DNA from: Aricia agestis
Lineage: Eukaryota; Arthropoda; Insecta; Lepidoptera; Lycaenidae
Assembly (NCBI RefSeq): GCF_905147365.1
Contig: NC_056410.1
Coordinates: 20,384,001-20,448,000 of the forward strand
Length of the DNA: 64,000 bases
Direction of reading: 5' to 3'
This document shows positions 19,880-32,300 of this stretch, piece after piece. Each line of letters starts with the position of its first letter. Positions within the stretch are counted from its first letter, which is position 1. A model generated the notes under the pieces. The model did no database searches and had not been told where the DNA came from. It saw nothing but the letters and a program-made list of their open reading frames with translations. The translations under genes and the position numbers were made by a program.

Positions 19880-20209
19880 CAAAAAATTAATACCCAACTT
19901 CCAAGGTAAAAATAATAATAATATGAACTAAAAACGAAGTAATTAATAACTCTTACTCTTCAATATTGCCTTTTTCAGAATTCGTCTAAATCTCAAATAT
20001 TTCTGTACATTACTACTGCAGTCTTCATTATTTTGAAGTCGGTACCAGCTAATTTAATCGTGAGTTCAGTCAATGTCAGAATATCCGAAAGTTTCGGGAC
20101 TGGTACAAAGGCAATATAGGCGGCAAGGCGAGTAAGAGTTATTTACTTAATACTTTTTAGTTCATAATATTATTATTGTTTTTACCTTGGAAGTCGGTTT
20201 TAATTTTTT
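19880..20209. mobile_element. Inverted-repeat element with 75-bp arms
   Basis: Left 'acttccaaggtaaaaataat' to 'taataactcttact', right 'agtaagagttatttactt' to 'accttggaagtcgg'. The roughly 180-bp centre is unique here. Confidence 0.75.
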
Positions 20210-21665
20210 TGTATTAAAACGAGCATAGAACAGGAAGCAATAATTACTATCAATCCCATTACCTATAGTTCCGTGGTTGTTTTTCAATTCAACAATTCAA
20301 TATTATTTACATAAACACACCATTCCAGTTTCCACGTTTGTAAATATCCGTACCATATCCATACGAAAGTGTCTGTCTAGTGTCTGTTACCCCTTCATGA
20401 CGCCCAAACGAGCCCAAAATTTATTTATTTTATTCCTTTTCCAGCAAAATCGTTTCAGTCGTTTGAAAGATTTTTTAAACTTATTACGTCGCGTTGTGAC
20501 TGCGTACTTAGTGCGTTTATTTGAGCAATGTATCAATGTACTAAAATAACTATAATTTGGCACCTCGCAGCTTCCAGTATTTGTTCACCAGCTTGGCTAC
20601 TTGGTGTGACTTGTTAATGTGTTCGATCATATCTACACTTTTTGGCTTTTAAAATAATGTATTCTGAATGTCTACATTAGTGTTTTTAACTCATTTTTCA
20701 TGTAAGTATGTATTTTTATGACTACTTACTTATACCTTTTTGTAAAAAAATCTCCTTTATAATATCAATATTTTTAATCTTGGTTGTTTTTTTATGAAGT
20801 ATATTTCTCGACCTCTGAAGTCTCGCGACCCCCCCAGATTGGGAATCAATGGTCTACGTGTCTACCACCGTATAGGTTCGGGAGCTAGCCAGTGAAGGAA
20901 ATCGACAGCGACGGCATGAAAAACTTGCATTTTACAAAAAGGTTGGAACAACACACTGTTTTTTCAATTAACGGTTTTTAATAATTACTTCGAGTTACGA
21001 AAATACCTACCCAGTGACAGAAAACAACAATAAAGTTTTAGTAACTAAATAAAAATGTATTATTATATATATTATCATATAAATGTAAGGTACCCGCCGG
21101 CTCGGGGTGGTGTCGGCTCTGCAAAATGTAGATGATCGCTGGTACAGTAGCGGTAGGTTCCATCGTACCCGCAACTCAGCCTTAAGCGATGAGTGGAGCA
21201 CCATGCAGGGGTTTTGGTGGGTAGACAGTTTGCCGGGGGCGCGTAAAGCATTTTCCCCATGTTAAAAAAAAAGGTAACCGCCGGCCGCCACTTATTTTAT
21301 GGTCATTTGAATCAAAAAAGAATTTAAAAGTAAGTGAACACCTTAGTACACCTTTTATTGGTTTATTTTTCAAAAAATGTTCTACAAACATAGAGCTTTT
21401 TTTCACGTGCTTTTCTGACTCCACCTAAGCTCATATCAGCCAAAAACTTTGCTATAATAAGTAAACTGTCGAATAATTTAAAATATTAGAATATAATAAT
21501 AATAAAAAATAAACTTACGGGGCTCAGCACACGAACAATATTTAACCGACTTCCAAAAGGAAGTAGAGCCTTCGGCGGCGCGGTCCGTACTGGCGCGAGC
21601 GTTACAACGTGCTACTTTAAACGGCTTTGTAACGTAGCCGCTGAATTGTTTATGTAATATTTAAT
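20210..21665. other. Non-coding stretch with a GC-rich island
   Basis: 20340-20470 resembles a degraded LINE tail. 21090-21262 is GC-richer ('cccgccggctcggggtgg', 'tttgccgggggcgcgtaaag') and is probably an old repeat rather than an exon; no splice-bounded frame found. Confidence 0.4.
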
Positions 21666-21840
21666 CCATACTAATAATTATTATAAATGCGAAACTGTGT
21701 CTGTCACCTCTTCACGCCCAAACCGATTTAACTGGGTATCATAGGTATCACTTTGAGTTCCGGGAAAGTACATAGGATACTGTTTATGCCAAAAGATGTA
21801 CGGTTCCAGCACGATAAACGAATTTTGGCGCTTCGTCATA
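21666..21840 (-). repeat. LINE-3'-end-like repeat, copy 2
   Basis: Inverted: 'tccatactaataattattat', 'ctgtcacctcttcacgccca' and 'gataaacgaattttggcgc'. Confidence 0.75.
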
Positions 21841-21933
21841 TTACAATCTCGCGGTTTTTACAATCTTACGGTAACATATACACTTAATAACTGCACTTTA
21901 TCACGAGTTATCGGCGACGTGACGCTCGCTTCA

Positions 21934-22281
21934 TTTTTTTTTTTTTTTTTAATGAAATAAGGGGCTAACGACCAAACGGGTCACCTGATGGAAAGCAACT
22001 TCCGTCGCCCATGGACACTCGGAGCATCAGAAGAGCTGCAGGTGCGTTGCCGGCATTTTAAGAGGGAATAGGGTAATAGGGGAGGGTAAAGATGGGAAGG
22101 GAATAGGGGAGGGTAGGGATGGGAAGGGAATAGTGGAGGGTAGGTAGGGGATTGGGCCTCCGGTAAACTCACTCACTCGGCGAAACACAGCGCTAACGCT
22201 GTTTCACGCCGGTTTTCTGTGAGAACGTGGCATTTCTCCGGTCGAGCCGGCCCATTCGTGCCGAAGCATGGCTTTTCCACG
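21934..22281 (-). mobile_element. SINE-like repeat, copy 3 (full length)
   Basis: Oligo-T run, 'aatgaaataaggggc', then the whole family body to 'catggcttttccacg'. Slightly longer than other copies because of an extra 'gaatagggga' unit. Confidence 0.82.
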
Positions 22282-22485
22282 TATAATCATTCCAAAGTCT
22301 CCCCCGGAACCTTCGGTAGACCACATCAGTCGGCCAGAATTCCTCCGCTTCAAAGGTCGACAGAAGATGCGTCGGTACTCTCACCACAAACAAGGAACTG
22401 AAGTTGACCTTGTGGCGAGACTGCAGACGTTCGACCCTCAAGTGGAGGGATGTCTTCTTACTGATGTAGTTCTAATAACCTATAC

Positions 22486-22782
22486 AGGGTGTAACAAAAG
22501 TAAGTGATAATTTAATAGGGGGTGTATGTGTTCCTGACATAGAGTTCACTGTCAAAATAGCAGCGCTGAAAGAGAAACTTTTTTTTAACCGACTTCCAAA
22601 AAACGAGAAGGTTATATATTCGGCTGTGGATATTTTTTTTTTTTGCTTTTGTATAGGAATATGCATGACGCTGGGGCGCATACAAATAAAAAAAATGCTT
22701 TCAGCCCTGCTACTTTCACAGTGAAGTGTATGTCAGAAACACATAATAAAGTATTATCACTTAGTTTTGTTACACCTTGTGA
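22486..22782. mobile_element. Same MITE family, with a nested insertion
   Basis: Ends 'tacagggtgtaacaaaagt' and 'gttttgttacaccttgtga'. A foreign 'accgacttccaaaaaacgag' fragment of about 60 bp (22587-22645) interrupts the left arm. Confidence 0.82.
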
Positions 22783-23243
22783 AAATATGAATACCACTCA
22801 AGTTCTAGGTAGAGACTAGAGTCTCGACTCTAGACTACTCTAGAGCCTAAACGACTCATCCGTTTTGAGCATGTTAGGTATTTAGGTCTACTACTCTACA
22901 ACATTTCAGTCCTTCTGGTGCAGTCGGGTAGACGTAAGAAAGGCGCAAACCCTGGCTATTTTAGCAATGACGGGACGAGAAGTGCCAGAAATCCAGAATG
23001 AGTAGAGTATTCTTACATACCTATAAAAGATCAAACAGAAACTCAAGGTAAAATAGGCTATGCACCCGTAAGTTGTTTTTATGGAATAATACTGCCGAAA
23101 CTCGGAAATGTTTACAGTAAACAGTTTACTGCCGTTAATGTGTTAATATGTAATGATCACCGATGGATTTATTCACATTATTCATCATATTATTCAGTTT
23201 AAGTAACGTAAACAGATTAGATGTGACCAGTAATTTCAATTTA

Positions 23244-23307
23244 TGGTTTAATACAGAGTTTATTGCTACATCGCCTGGTTTAATACAGAGTTTATTGCTA
23301 CGACGCC
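23244..23307 (+). repeat. 32-bp direct tandem duplication
   Basis: Two adjacent 32-bp units (23244-23275, 23276-23307) starting 'tggtttaatacagag' differ at only two positions. Confidence 0.93.
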
Positions 23308-23455
23308 TTCACTTAAAACTATCTAGGTCCGAGAATAATATTATTAGTAACGTTGGTTTGCCGAGAATATCCGTGCATTCGTAACTAATACGAAATTACT
23401 CCATTTATACCCAACTAGATCTATCGCTGCCTTGTTTTTATTAGCATTTTCCTGT

Positions 23456-23720
23456 CTTTTTTTTTTATGAAATAAGGGGGCAAACGAGCAAACGGGTCAC
23501 CTGATGGAAAGCAACTTTCGCCGCCCATGGACACTCGCAGCATCAGAAGAGCTGCAAGTGCGTTGCCGGCCTTTTAAGAATGAACAGGGCAATAGGGGAG
23601 GGCAAGGATGGGAAGGGAAGGGAATAGGGGAGGGTAGGGAAAGGAATAGGGTAGGGGATTGGGCCTCCGGTAAACTCACTCACTCGGCGAAACACAGCGC
23701 AAACGCTGTTTCACGCCGGT
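23456..23720 (-). mobile_element. SINE-like repeat, copy 4 (head missing)
   Basis: Oligo-T and 'atgaaataaggggg' to 'ctgtttcacgccggt', where similarity stops, so about 60 bp of the head is absent. Confidence 0.8.
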
Positions 23721-23823
23721 TTAAAACTTTTAATTTACCTTCTTGTATTGTATAATGTTTTAGATTTTATAATATGTATGTTAGATGTAAGTTTTCCAAA
23801 AATTAATCAAAAATAAAATAAAA

Positions 23824-24027
23824 TAGATGACGCCCGCAACTCCGTTGCGTCAAAATTCGTTTTTCGCGCGGGAACCGTGCATTTTCCCGGGATTAAAAGT
23901 ATCCTATGTCCTTTCCAGGGACTCAAAGTATCTCCACACTTTTAGCAATATCGGTTCAGCGGTTTAGACGTGAAGAGGTAACAGACAGACCGACAGACAC
24001 ATTTTCGCATTTATAATATTAGTATTC
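23824..24027 (+). repeat. LINE-3'-end-like repeat, copy 3
   Basis: 'agatgacgcccgcaactcc' through 'tttataatattagtattcat', close to copy 1. Confidence 0.8.
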
Positions 24028-24950
24028 ATATTATACTCCTCACAGAAAACCAGCATAAAAACGCTGAATTATGTAGTGCTTCATCTTAAATTAACCTGCT
24101 ACAGATGACAATCCCACTAGCAATATCAGAGGAGTCACAACTCACAAGTGTTTGATTCCTGAATTATATTGTAAAGAAGAAAGCTTAAATTAATTAATTA
24201 AATTAACTTGGATCTGAATAACAGTTTTTGGAAGTCAGCCAAAAGTATCGGTTTGTGAAATATAGTAGTGACTGTTTACAAAACATTATCAAGGGCACTC
24301 AACAATGATCAGTTTAAAATTCTTCACCGATTTTGTTTATGTATGTGGAATATAAATTATAAATAAAAGTAAAATTAATTTGAAATTTGAAATTTGAAAA
24401 TTAAAAACAAACTGTCCACTTTTCCAGTCAACTCAGCATAGTTTGATGTAAGTTTGCAAAGGTGTTTGTTAGCTTGATTGAAAAAAAATTAACAGTAAGT
24501 AATTGACTTGAAGGTTTTGAAGTTAATTAACTTCAGAGTCCAGAGTATGAACTAGGAAGTAGCATTAGGAATAGGAGCCTCCTAAAATAATATAACTTTA
24601 AGCTCTCAGTAGATGTGATTTGGCTCTAAGGCATTAAAAGTTATAACTGCAGCTAGGTTGGTAAGAAATAGTCAACTTATTCTATTTACTTTGTAGCCTT
24701 ACATTAGCTATAATAGCTGTGTATTATAAAGCCGGCCACACACAAACTATTTACCAGAGCCCAGGCTCAAGGGAAAAGCCCTTGAATCTGGGCAGCTTGT
24801 TTATCAGCCAAACATGTATAATATTATGACAGTACTGTACCTAATTCTTACTTATTTATGATTTTATTTCGACAAAATAGAGGTAAAAGATTAGTAAAAT
24901 CTTAGTACTTACAAACAAACAAATTCATAAAAATAAAGAAAAAAACTTAC

Positions 24951-25295
24951 AAAACAAAAAAGTGTAGAATACTCCATGCCTTGATTCCTGTTAAGATAAA
25001 CAAAATTATTTACAGTGAAAATACTGAATAAAGTTGGAGAAGAAGGTAATTTTACAACATTGAAAACAAAAATTAGGGCGATACTCACTTTTTTCCAACA
25101 ACGAAAACTGAAATATTATATCTGCAAAGAAGATGATTAAATTAAGTACATTAAAATGGTATTAATTATCGTGTTAAGAAGTTATTATATATAGCAAGAT
25201 GCGAATTTAACTTCATAAGGTCAATGTACTTAGCTAAACAATTATAAATCGATAACTTACCGAAGTTGTTTTGTAGCGGGCACCGGAATGCGACT
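24951..25295 (-). other. Candidate spliced 5' leader exons for Faah
   Basis: Reading the minus strand there are three well-formed splice units: an exon ending at 25261 with donor CTTCG|GTAAGT; a 19-bp exon 25089-25107 between TTTCAG and GTGAGT; and a 37-bp exon 24951-24987 between TTATCTTAACAG and GTAAGT. No other minus-strand gene was found between here and the Faah acceptor at 12844, so they may be its leader, giving a first intron of about 12 kb. The last exon contains an ATG (24975-24977) out of frame with Faah, which argues for caution. No transcript evidence is available. Confidence 0.4.
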
Positions 25296-26106
25296 TTTTT
25301 TTAATTGTTTGACTTTAAATAGCGGATTACAGAAATATACGGATAAATTTTAAACATATATATTACAATATTACTCTCTGCAAAGTTCTAACTGAATCTA
25401 ACACCTAATTATTCATCTATTTTTATGATTTTGTAGAAAAAATTCGCCGAGCAGAAATCAGCTGTATTCGGTAAACAAACAATATGTCAAATATGACATT
25501 GACAGCCAACAGTAGTTTTTTTTTCATAATATGGCGCTCCGCTTTTTAACCATGGCCAGTGTCAAGTAAAATATAGCGGGAAAAAAAATTTCATGAAAAG
25601 TTTACAAAATTTAAATTAGTTTTTCAGGATGATCGTGAAGTCGAAAGTCTAGTAAAAGTTTAAAAAAAGTAGTCAGTAAAGTCAACGAGTCAAGTCAGTT
25701 GTTTTAGTAAAGTGGTAGACCCTTTACTAACTTTCTATGGAGTTTTGGAGGGAACACAAATGGCACGTTTCTTGAAGTTGTATCACTTGCCCACACTTTT
25801 GCACGATATCGAATATTTAATGGTTAATATTCTACCAACATTACACATTAAAACCTGAAATAACACATTATGTGTTTTCACATAAACACAGTGTCGATAT
25901 GAAGATTGCGCGTGTAAGCTCACCTTAATGTCGTGTATACTCACTGACAGCGACCACATAACCCAATAGACGCCTAATGTTTTGATTTCTCTCGGTCTCT
26001 ACCAAATCAAAATACTGTGGCCGGTCCGCCATTTTATGTTCCGGTTCTCCGAGGTAAATAAACTGTCAAAGTGTCGTATTATAGGGATGTCGAAATTGAA
26101 AGAAAA

Positions 26107-26165
26107 TATCGATATATCGATACATCGATACTTGAAAAAATATCAATATCGGTCTCGATATATCG
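26107..26165. repeat. 'tatcgata' rich patch
   Basis: Degenerate repeats of tatcgata, acatcgata and tatcaatatcgg on both strands. It may be a small satellite remnant or a cluster of protein-binding sites; undetermined. Confidence 0.6.
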
Positions 26166-26421
26166 CGAAAAAAATAGGCACTTGAAATGTTCGCAAAATA
26201 CCTACTCAGTTGTATACATACTTTAATAATAATAATAATTGATGGTAAAATTAAAATAAACTGTAAACACTTCGTGCGCGAGTACAACTAGTATTTGTCC
26301 GATTTTTTGGTAATTTTTGCCCGATATCAATAATGGCAACTTAAATAATAATTAATAAACTTAAAATAAATAAAATAGTTTAATTAAAATAAAGAAGGCT
26401 CCTATATAAAAAAAAACCATA

Positions 26422-26473
26422 TTTGCCTATTTTGTCTCTATGTACTATAATACATAGAGGCAAAATAGGCAAA
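26422..26473. repeat. Short-loop palindrome, 23-bp arms
   Basis: Arms 26422-26444 and 26451-26473 pair with one mismatch around 'ctataa'. Confidence 0.9.
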
Positions 26474-26929
26474 AATGATATTTTGCTCACTTATAACATG
26501 TTAGTTTATCGATTTCCTCGACAAATATCAACCGAGTGTCCCATCACTATAGACCGCCATGTTTAGTTCTTGGCAATATGGCGCCGGCCACACGTCTTTG
26601 TAGATATGTCGCCTCATCTGTCCTTATTCATTGATACGTACACATATTTTTACACACAGATGAAACCAATTTCGGTTTCGTTTGACAGCTCGAGATTGTT
26701 GCTCTATTCCGCTAGGTATATTAACTGTATGGTCCCTGGTAAATGCTACTGTCCTTCTCACACATAAGATTTCTTTCGCCTCAAGTTTTCAATTCAATCC
26801 TCAACTCAAGTTATAAATTACTGTCTCAACTCTCAACATACGATTTCGCGCCTTGCAAGTTTCAATGTTTAGTTTTATGATTTATCTTATTTAACACTGC
26901 CAAGCTATAATTAAATATTGTACTTAGCT

Positions 26930-27108
26930 CGACAAGGCTTTAAATGAACGTGGGTGCCATTGACGGGAGCGCTGCTGGTAAAGGAAAACTGTCAAACACA
27001 TGTCAAAAATGACGTTTTTGTATGATAGGTCATAGAAGCAAGAAACTTAGAAAACACGATAGAAGCGTTTAGTTCCTTTTCTCGCCACGTTCATATAAAG
27101 CCCTGTCG
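26930..27108. mobile_element. MITE 'cgacaaggctttaaatgaac'
   Basis: 24-bp ends 'cgacaaggctttaaatgaac' and 'gttcatataaagccctgtcg' are inverted with two mismatches. 179 bp, no coding frame. Confidence 0.82.
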
Positions 27109-29290
27109 AACTGGAGTGAACAAGACTTGTCAATATTCTGCGCACCTAGGATTCGGAGGTTAGGGTTAGGGAGCGAGCTGCTTATTATTTGTAAATAGTA
27201 GGAGTCGAGTCGCGTAATGCAGCATTATCAGGACAAATACCTAGAAACTAAAGGGGACGAAATAAAAAATCATGTTTTGTGAGAAATATTTATTTGTAGT
27301 CGTAAAAACTGTACAAATCTTAACAGACTTATATATTATCATCTATTATGGACCTTCACATGGCACTGCTTATTACAAAAACCATCAAACATGTTATGAA
27401 AAAAAAAATTCTATATACACGGTGTAGCCATACAAAAAATCAATAAATATAAATTAAAAATTTGTATGTAAATAATGTTTATTGTAGGTAGGTTTAAAAA
27501 TTAACATGTTTGAAAGGTTTTTGTTCACCACTATTGTTCGATTTTCGATCACACCATACATTTATTTCGATCTAAAAGTGAGCTTGGAAAGGAAGAATAT
27601 GTTACGAATGGGTCGATTGCTTACGTCTACCGAGTGTATATGTTAAAATGATTATGTTTATTATACATTTTACAATTATACATCCAAAGCACCGTTTTTG
27701 ACACATTAACGCAATCTTTATAGTCACTTCCAGTACGACCATATACCTAAATGGTTCCGAAATTCCTCGTTTTTCATATTATATTTAATATTTCCTTTGA
27801 AAAACGAAGAATGCCCAAGAATTATTGGTTTAGGTGTACACAATTTTTTATAGTTCTATTTGGAAATAGCGTTCGTATTCAACATTAACAAACCTCTTAG
27901 TAAAAATTTAAGCATTTCATATTAATACATTAGTTAAACAAAATAATTAACCTAAAATGTGTTTACAAATGTTTACATATAATGTTAAGTATGTAATAAC
28001 AACTTAGGGTCAACAAAAATCCACTTATTTACACTAGAAGATAAATAAACAGACAGTACACACGGGTATATTTCCATTATATTATTTGAATATTTCAAAT
28101 AGACAAAACGACTCAAAAATCAAAATGCAGTCACACTATAAATGATGAAATGCAATCATTTCTCAGTTAAAAGTTTTATCATGACTATAATAAACATTTT
28201 AGTTATATTTTTTTGCGATATTTATTTTCTCATCACGTTGCATTATATTATTTATCCTTAAAATATTAATTTTAAATATAATAATATGGTAGCCGCTATA
28301 TATTTTTTTCAATATAATATAAGACCTGTTTAATACTGACAACTCAACTTTTTTAATACTGGCAACCCAAACAATAATATGTCAAGTTTATTACAGTCAT
28401 GATTTAGTCGGCTTGAATTAAAGATTATTTTGATCTCCAGTATCTATTCATTTCATAACTTTATATTAAGGACACTTCCCATTTACATTATTTAACAATT
28501 ACGACTGAGCAATAATAATTAGAACATCGTTATAATATTTTATCAAAATTTCTTTCAAAAATATACAACACGTAAAAAGATATGTGATTTTTAAAAATAC
28601 CTACAATTCACGATTACGATTTAGTGTATCGCGATACGTTTTATTTACAGATTCAGTGTTGCCTTCGAAAAAAAATATTTAAATAAAGTAAACGGTAAGA
28701 CAGATTATAATTCGTTGTAATATAATAAATAATATATATCTATCAACTCTCAACAACTAAGCACTAGAAACTGAAAACAATTCGGAGTGAATCTACACGA
28801 TGAAAACATCTGGGCGAGAATCGATTGACTAAAGATGCCCAGATGTCGCCACAATGCTGCGTTTGGCGGGAAAGCGATCAATCAAAGTGCGACAGCTTTT
28901 GACAGTCACAACTGTCAGTTTCTCTGTCAAAATCATCGCCATTTTCTTTAAATTCGCAACAAGATAAAATGGCGTCGGGTGGTCACTGGTCATGCTTTTT
29001 CGCTCACACGCATCACATCATATTATTCGCTCGTACGTAATATAAAGTGTGAGTGAGAAAACATGGGAACCAGTTGCTATTTCATTTCTCAACCTTTCTA
29101 GATTGGGTCTGAGACAAATATATCGTATTTTTGTCTCAGTTCCGCATAAAACCGAGTCGCCAAACGTTCACTCCTGAGTCCTAATCGAGAGTTTGAGGGT
29201 TTTGCGCGGGTAAAGCCCTGAAACTCGAGCCCTCTGTTCGGTCAGCATCGCTGTCTCAACTGACGGAGGGGTGCAGAGAGGGATGGTCGC
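27109..29290 (-). other. AT-rich unique stretch, possible Amph 3' UTR
   Basis: About 2.2 kb without recognised repeats or coding potential, directly after the Amph stop. Minus-strand AATAAA signals occur, for example at 27289-27294. It could be a long 3' UTR, but nothing here proves where the transcript ends. Confidence 0.35.
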
Positions 29291-29371
29291 TCAGATGGGA
29301 CGCGTGAAGTTGGCGGGGAACATGCCTTTCTCGTTCGTCGATTCCTTGATGCCCATCAGCCAGCCTTCCTC
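29291..29371 (-). CDS. Amph: Amph last exon, end of SH3 and stop
   Basis: 26 codons plus TGA (29291-29293). The acceptor is CCCGTTACAG. It encodes EEGWLMGIKESTNEKGMF and PANFTRPI, closing the SH3 fold with the conserved Trp and the PxNF motif. Confidence 0.95.
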   Translation of the reverse strand, partial: EEGWLMGIKESTNEKGMFPANFTRPI

Positions 29372-32300
29372 CTGTAACGGGCAGTTAACACGCGTTGTTA
29401 TAAGTATAATAGAAATCTCACCACTAGCCGTACCATTGACAGGAGTGAAAAAATCACGTTTGTAGTATAAGAGATAATTTTTTTTTTAAATTCTGGTTAA
29501 ATACATTTACAAAACATAATATACACTCGGCTATTGATTACACGTGCCGTGATTTGTCATCTTCTCGAGTGTTAATATTTATATTATGTATTTAGACCGG
29601 GCTGTACATCCAAGTCCCAACCTTCATACAGCCAAAAGCGTCTAGCCCCACTGTGCCTTCAGCAGGCACAGTCTAAGGGTCTGGTCACACTGTTCTATGA
29701 AAAATCTACGCCATGGACTGTAACACAATTATTATGACTTTTTATTTCTACATACATTGTTATTATTAAATGAAACTCCCCCTGCCGTTTGGTTTTCATC
29801 AGCCATTTTGAGACCCAAACAATCGAACAAGAATGCCGCGTCCCGCTCTAACGACATCATTTCACGTTTGTTACAGTAGGACGCGGCATTCTCGTTTGAT
29901 TTTTTGAGTCTTAAAACGGTTTCTTGGCACGGCCCCTGGCCCTGACTTTACAGTGACAACCTCTAGGACTACACCAATATACAGTAACAAATCAAAAAAC
30001 AACGTCACATCACCTGTTCATCGGGATCGTCGTACTCGACGACGCGGATGACGTCGCCCACGTCGAAGCTCAGCTCGTCGCTGTCCTCGCGCGTGTAGCG
30101 GTACGTCGCGCGCACGCGGTACAGCGTGCCCGCGGGCAGGCCGGCGAGCGTCGCGCCTGGAATATAATACACTCTTAACCGACTTACCAAATAGGAGACG
30201 GTTCTACTTAATAATATTATAAACTAGATAACGCCCGCAACTCCGTTGCACCAAAACTGGTTTATCGCGCCGGAACTGTACGTTTTTCCGGGACAAAAAG
30301 TATCTCCATACCAGATTTCAAAAATAGGTCCAGCCTTTGGCACGTGAAGAGGTAACAGACAGACACACTTTCGCATTATAATATTAGTATGGATTCTTTT
30401 AACTGACTTCCAAAATAGGAGATTCTACATCCATACTAATAATTAGGGCCCGGAAAAATATGTATTAAAAAGCGTGACTTTTTGGGAATTGCGGATGTCA
30501 TCTTTTGTATATTAGTGATATTATATTCGACAGTATATTATATTATTATAATCCCTCAATTTCTTTCATCCTTTAAAGGTGAACACTTTTATCCTCATCC
30601 CCTAGAGTAACTAACTACCTCAAATCGTTTCATTCCTCTAAGAGGTATTCCACTTTTAATCCCCTTAGCTCTTTAAAGAATTTAGGAAAACTTTAATCTA
30701 CTTAGCCCCTTTAGGCAATAACAACTTTCGCCATCATGTTATGCCGTTAAGCTTAAATTTTCTTAGCTTTTTCGTGGATTTTAAAAAAGCCTATGAGTGG
30801 CGGTAATAGCTTATCAAGCTAGCACTAAAACGTAACTTCTCATTTATTAGCAAATTGTCCTTTTGCTTATTTGAAGTTTTACCCACCCCATTTTGTACCC
30901 CTGTCTCTTATATGGAAAATTATTGTAATAATGTATTTAAATACAATTTTAGTGCATTTCCGTTCGTATGTTATTGTTATCATTTCACAATGATACATGC
31001 AAAGCTAGCGATCTAAGGCGGTGAAAGCCACACAAAAACCATTTACATGAATATGTACAATATCTCCGGTCTGAAAACAAATATAAATATAATACAAAAT
31101 ATACAATATCTATACATACATAATATAAAGATAATAATTTTGTCATACCACTCATATACTCCTTGCTAGTAAGCAGTAAGCATTTTTTCTGATGTTTTAG
31201 TTTATTATTTTTTTATTAAAAATTAAGTAAGTACTGAATTATTTAACTGACCAATAAATATTATCATTGTTTAGCCTTTGAGTATACTCTATACATGCAA
31301 TTATCGATAATTTAATTTTATGCCCAAAAGAAGGAATAATATAAAGGATTTTCAGATTCCAGATTTCATATTCGTTATTATAATTAATAATTTTTAAATT
31401 ATTAAATGATCATACATAACACAATTACATCGCATCTTGTAAGAATTATCTCTTGTTTAATTTTTAGTACTGATATGGACTGTGTAAAATATCATGTCAT
31501 TTTGATTAGAACACATGAAATACATTAATTAACACAAAACATGATTGAGAGTGACACAAAAATTTACGTTACATTATCAAGTTCTAAATCTACACAATCT
31601 TGCATTATTTTATTTTTACAACATTTTGTATTTTTTAATGTAACATATTCTAGCTACTAATATTAATTTGTAATTCAATTTATGAAATCACAAATTATAA
31701 TCTGCGATTTTTTTATATAAAACATAAAACATACTTAAATACACATATAAAAACAATAAAAAAGGATATTTAATGTAATTTCGTCAATATTGAAACCTGA
31801 GCAATAATATAAATATCACGAGATCGTTGTTTTTGTCACAAAACTACTTTAAAAAAAACTCAAAAAACAATGGTATATTTATACATAATTTATGTTTATT
31901 TATATTTTTGGTCAGGCTACACAATACACTATTACCCCTAAAACAATGTGCACACTTACCCACGGGTATATCATACACTTCATCTTTTTGAACTTGGTTA
32001 TCTGTCTCTTTCTGCGCGTCCTTTTCTTTTTCGCTTCCCTTCTCTTTCTCTACCGCGCTCTGATTGTCGACCAACTCTTTCTTCTCAACGTTATTGTTGG
32101 CTCTCTCCGGTGTGACGGGGGTCCCTGAGGGAATTTGGTGCTATTGGACCAGAGACTACACTAGCTTATACTACACTAGCCAAACCGTGGACTTTACATT
32201 TTGTCAGCGGAATTTATTATTCAGTCAGCGGAGTTTACAATTCAGTCAGCGGAATTTATTATCTTGTCAGTCAAATTTACAATTCGGTCAGCAAAATTTA

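Larger units (their letters stand above)
22783..24950. other. Probable Faah leader intron, no gene
   Basis: Besides the SINE-like copy, the 32-bp duplication and the LINE tail listed separately, this is AT-rich unique DNA. Confidence 0.45.
25300..26929. promoter_or_regulatory. Promoter-like unique DNA upstream of the leader exons
   Basis: Mostly unique sequence with several 'atggcg'-type motifs (about 25534, 26579), 'gtccgccattttatg' (26025-26039) and a plus-strand donor-like CCGAG|GTAAAT near 26054. Such motifs occur in insect housekeeping promoters, and a divergent promoter is possible, but no plus-strand coding exon follows. A 'tatcgata' rich patch lies at 26107-26165 and a short-loop hairpin at 26422-26473. 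Confidence 0.3.
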
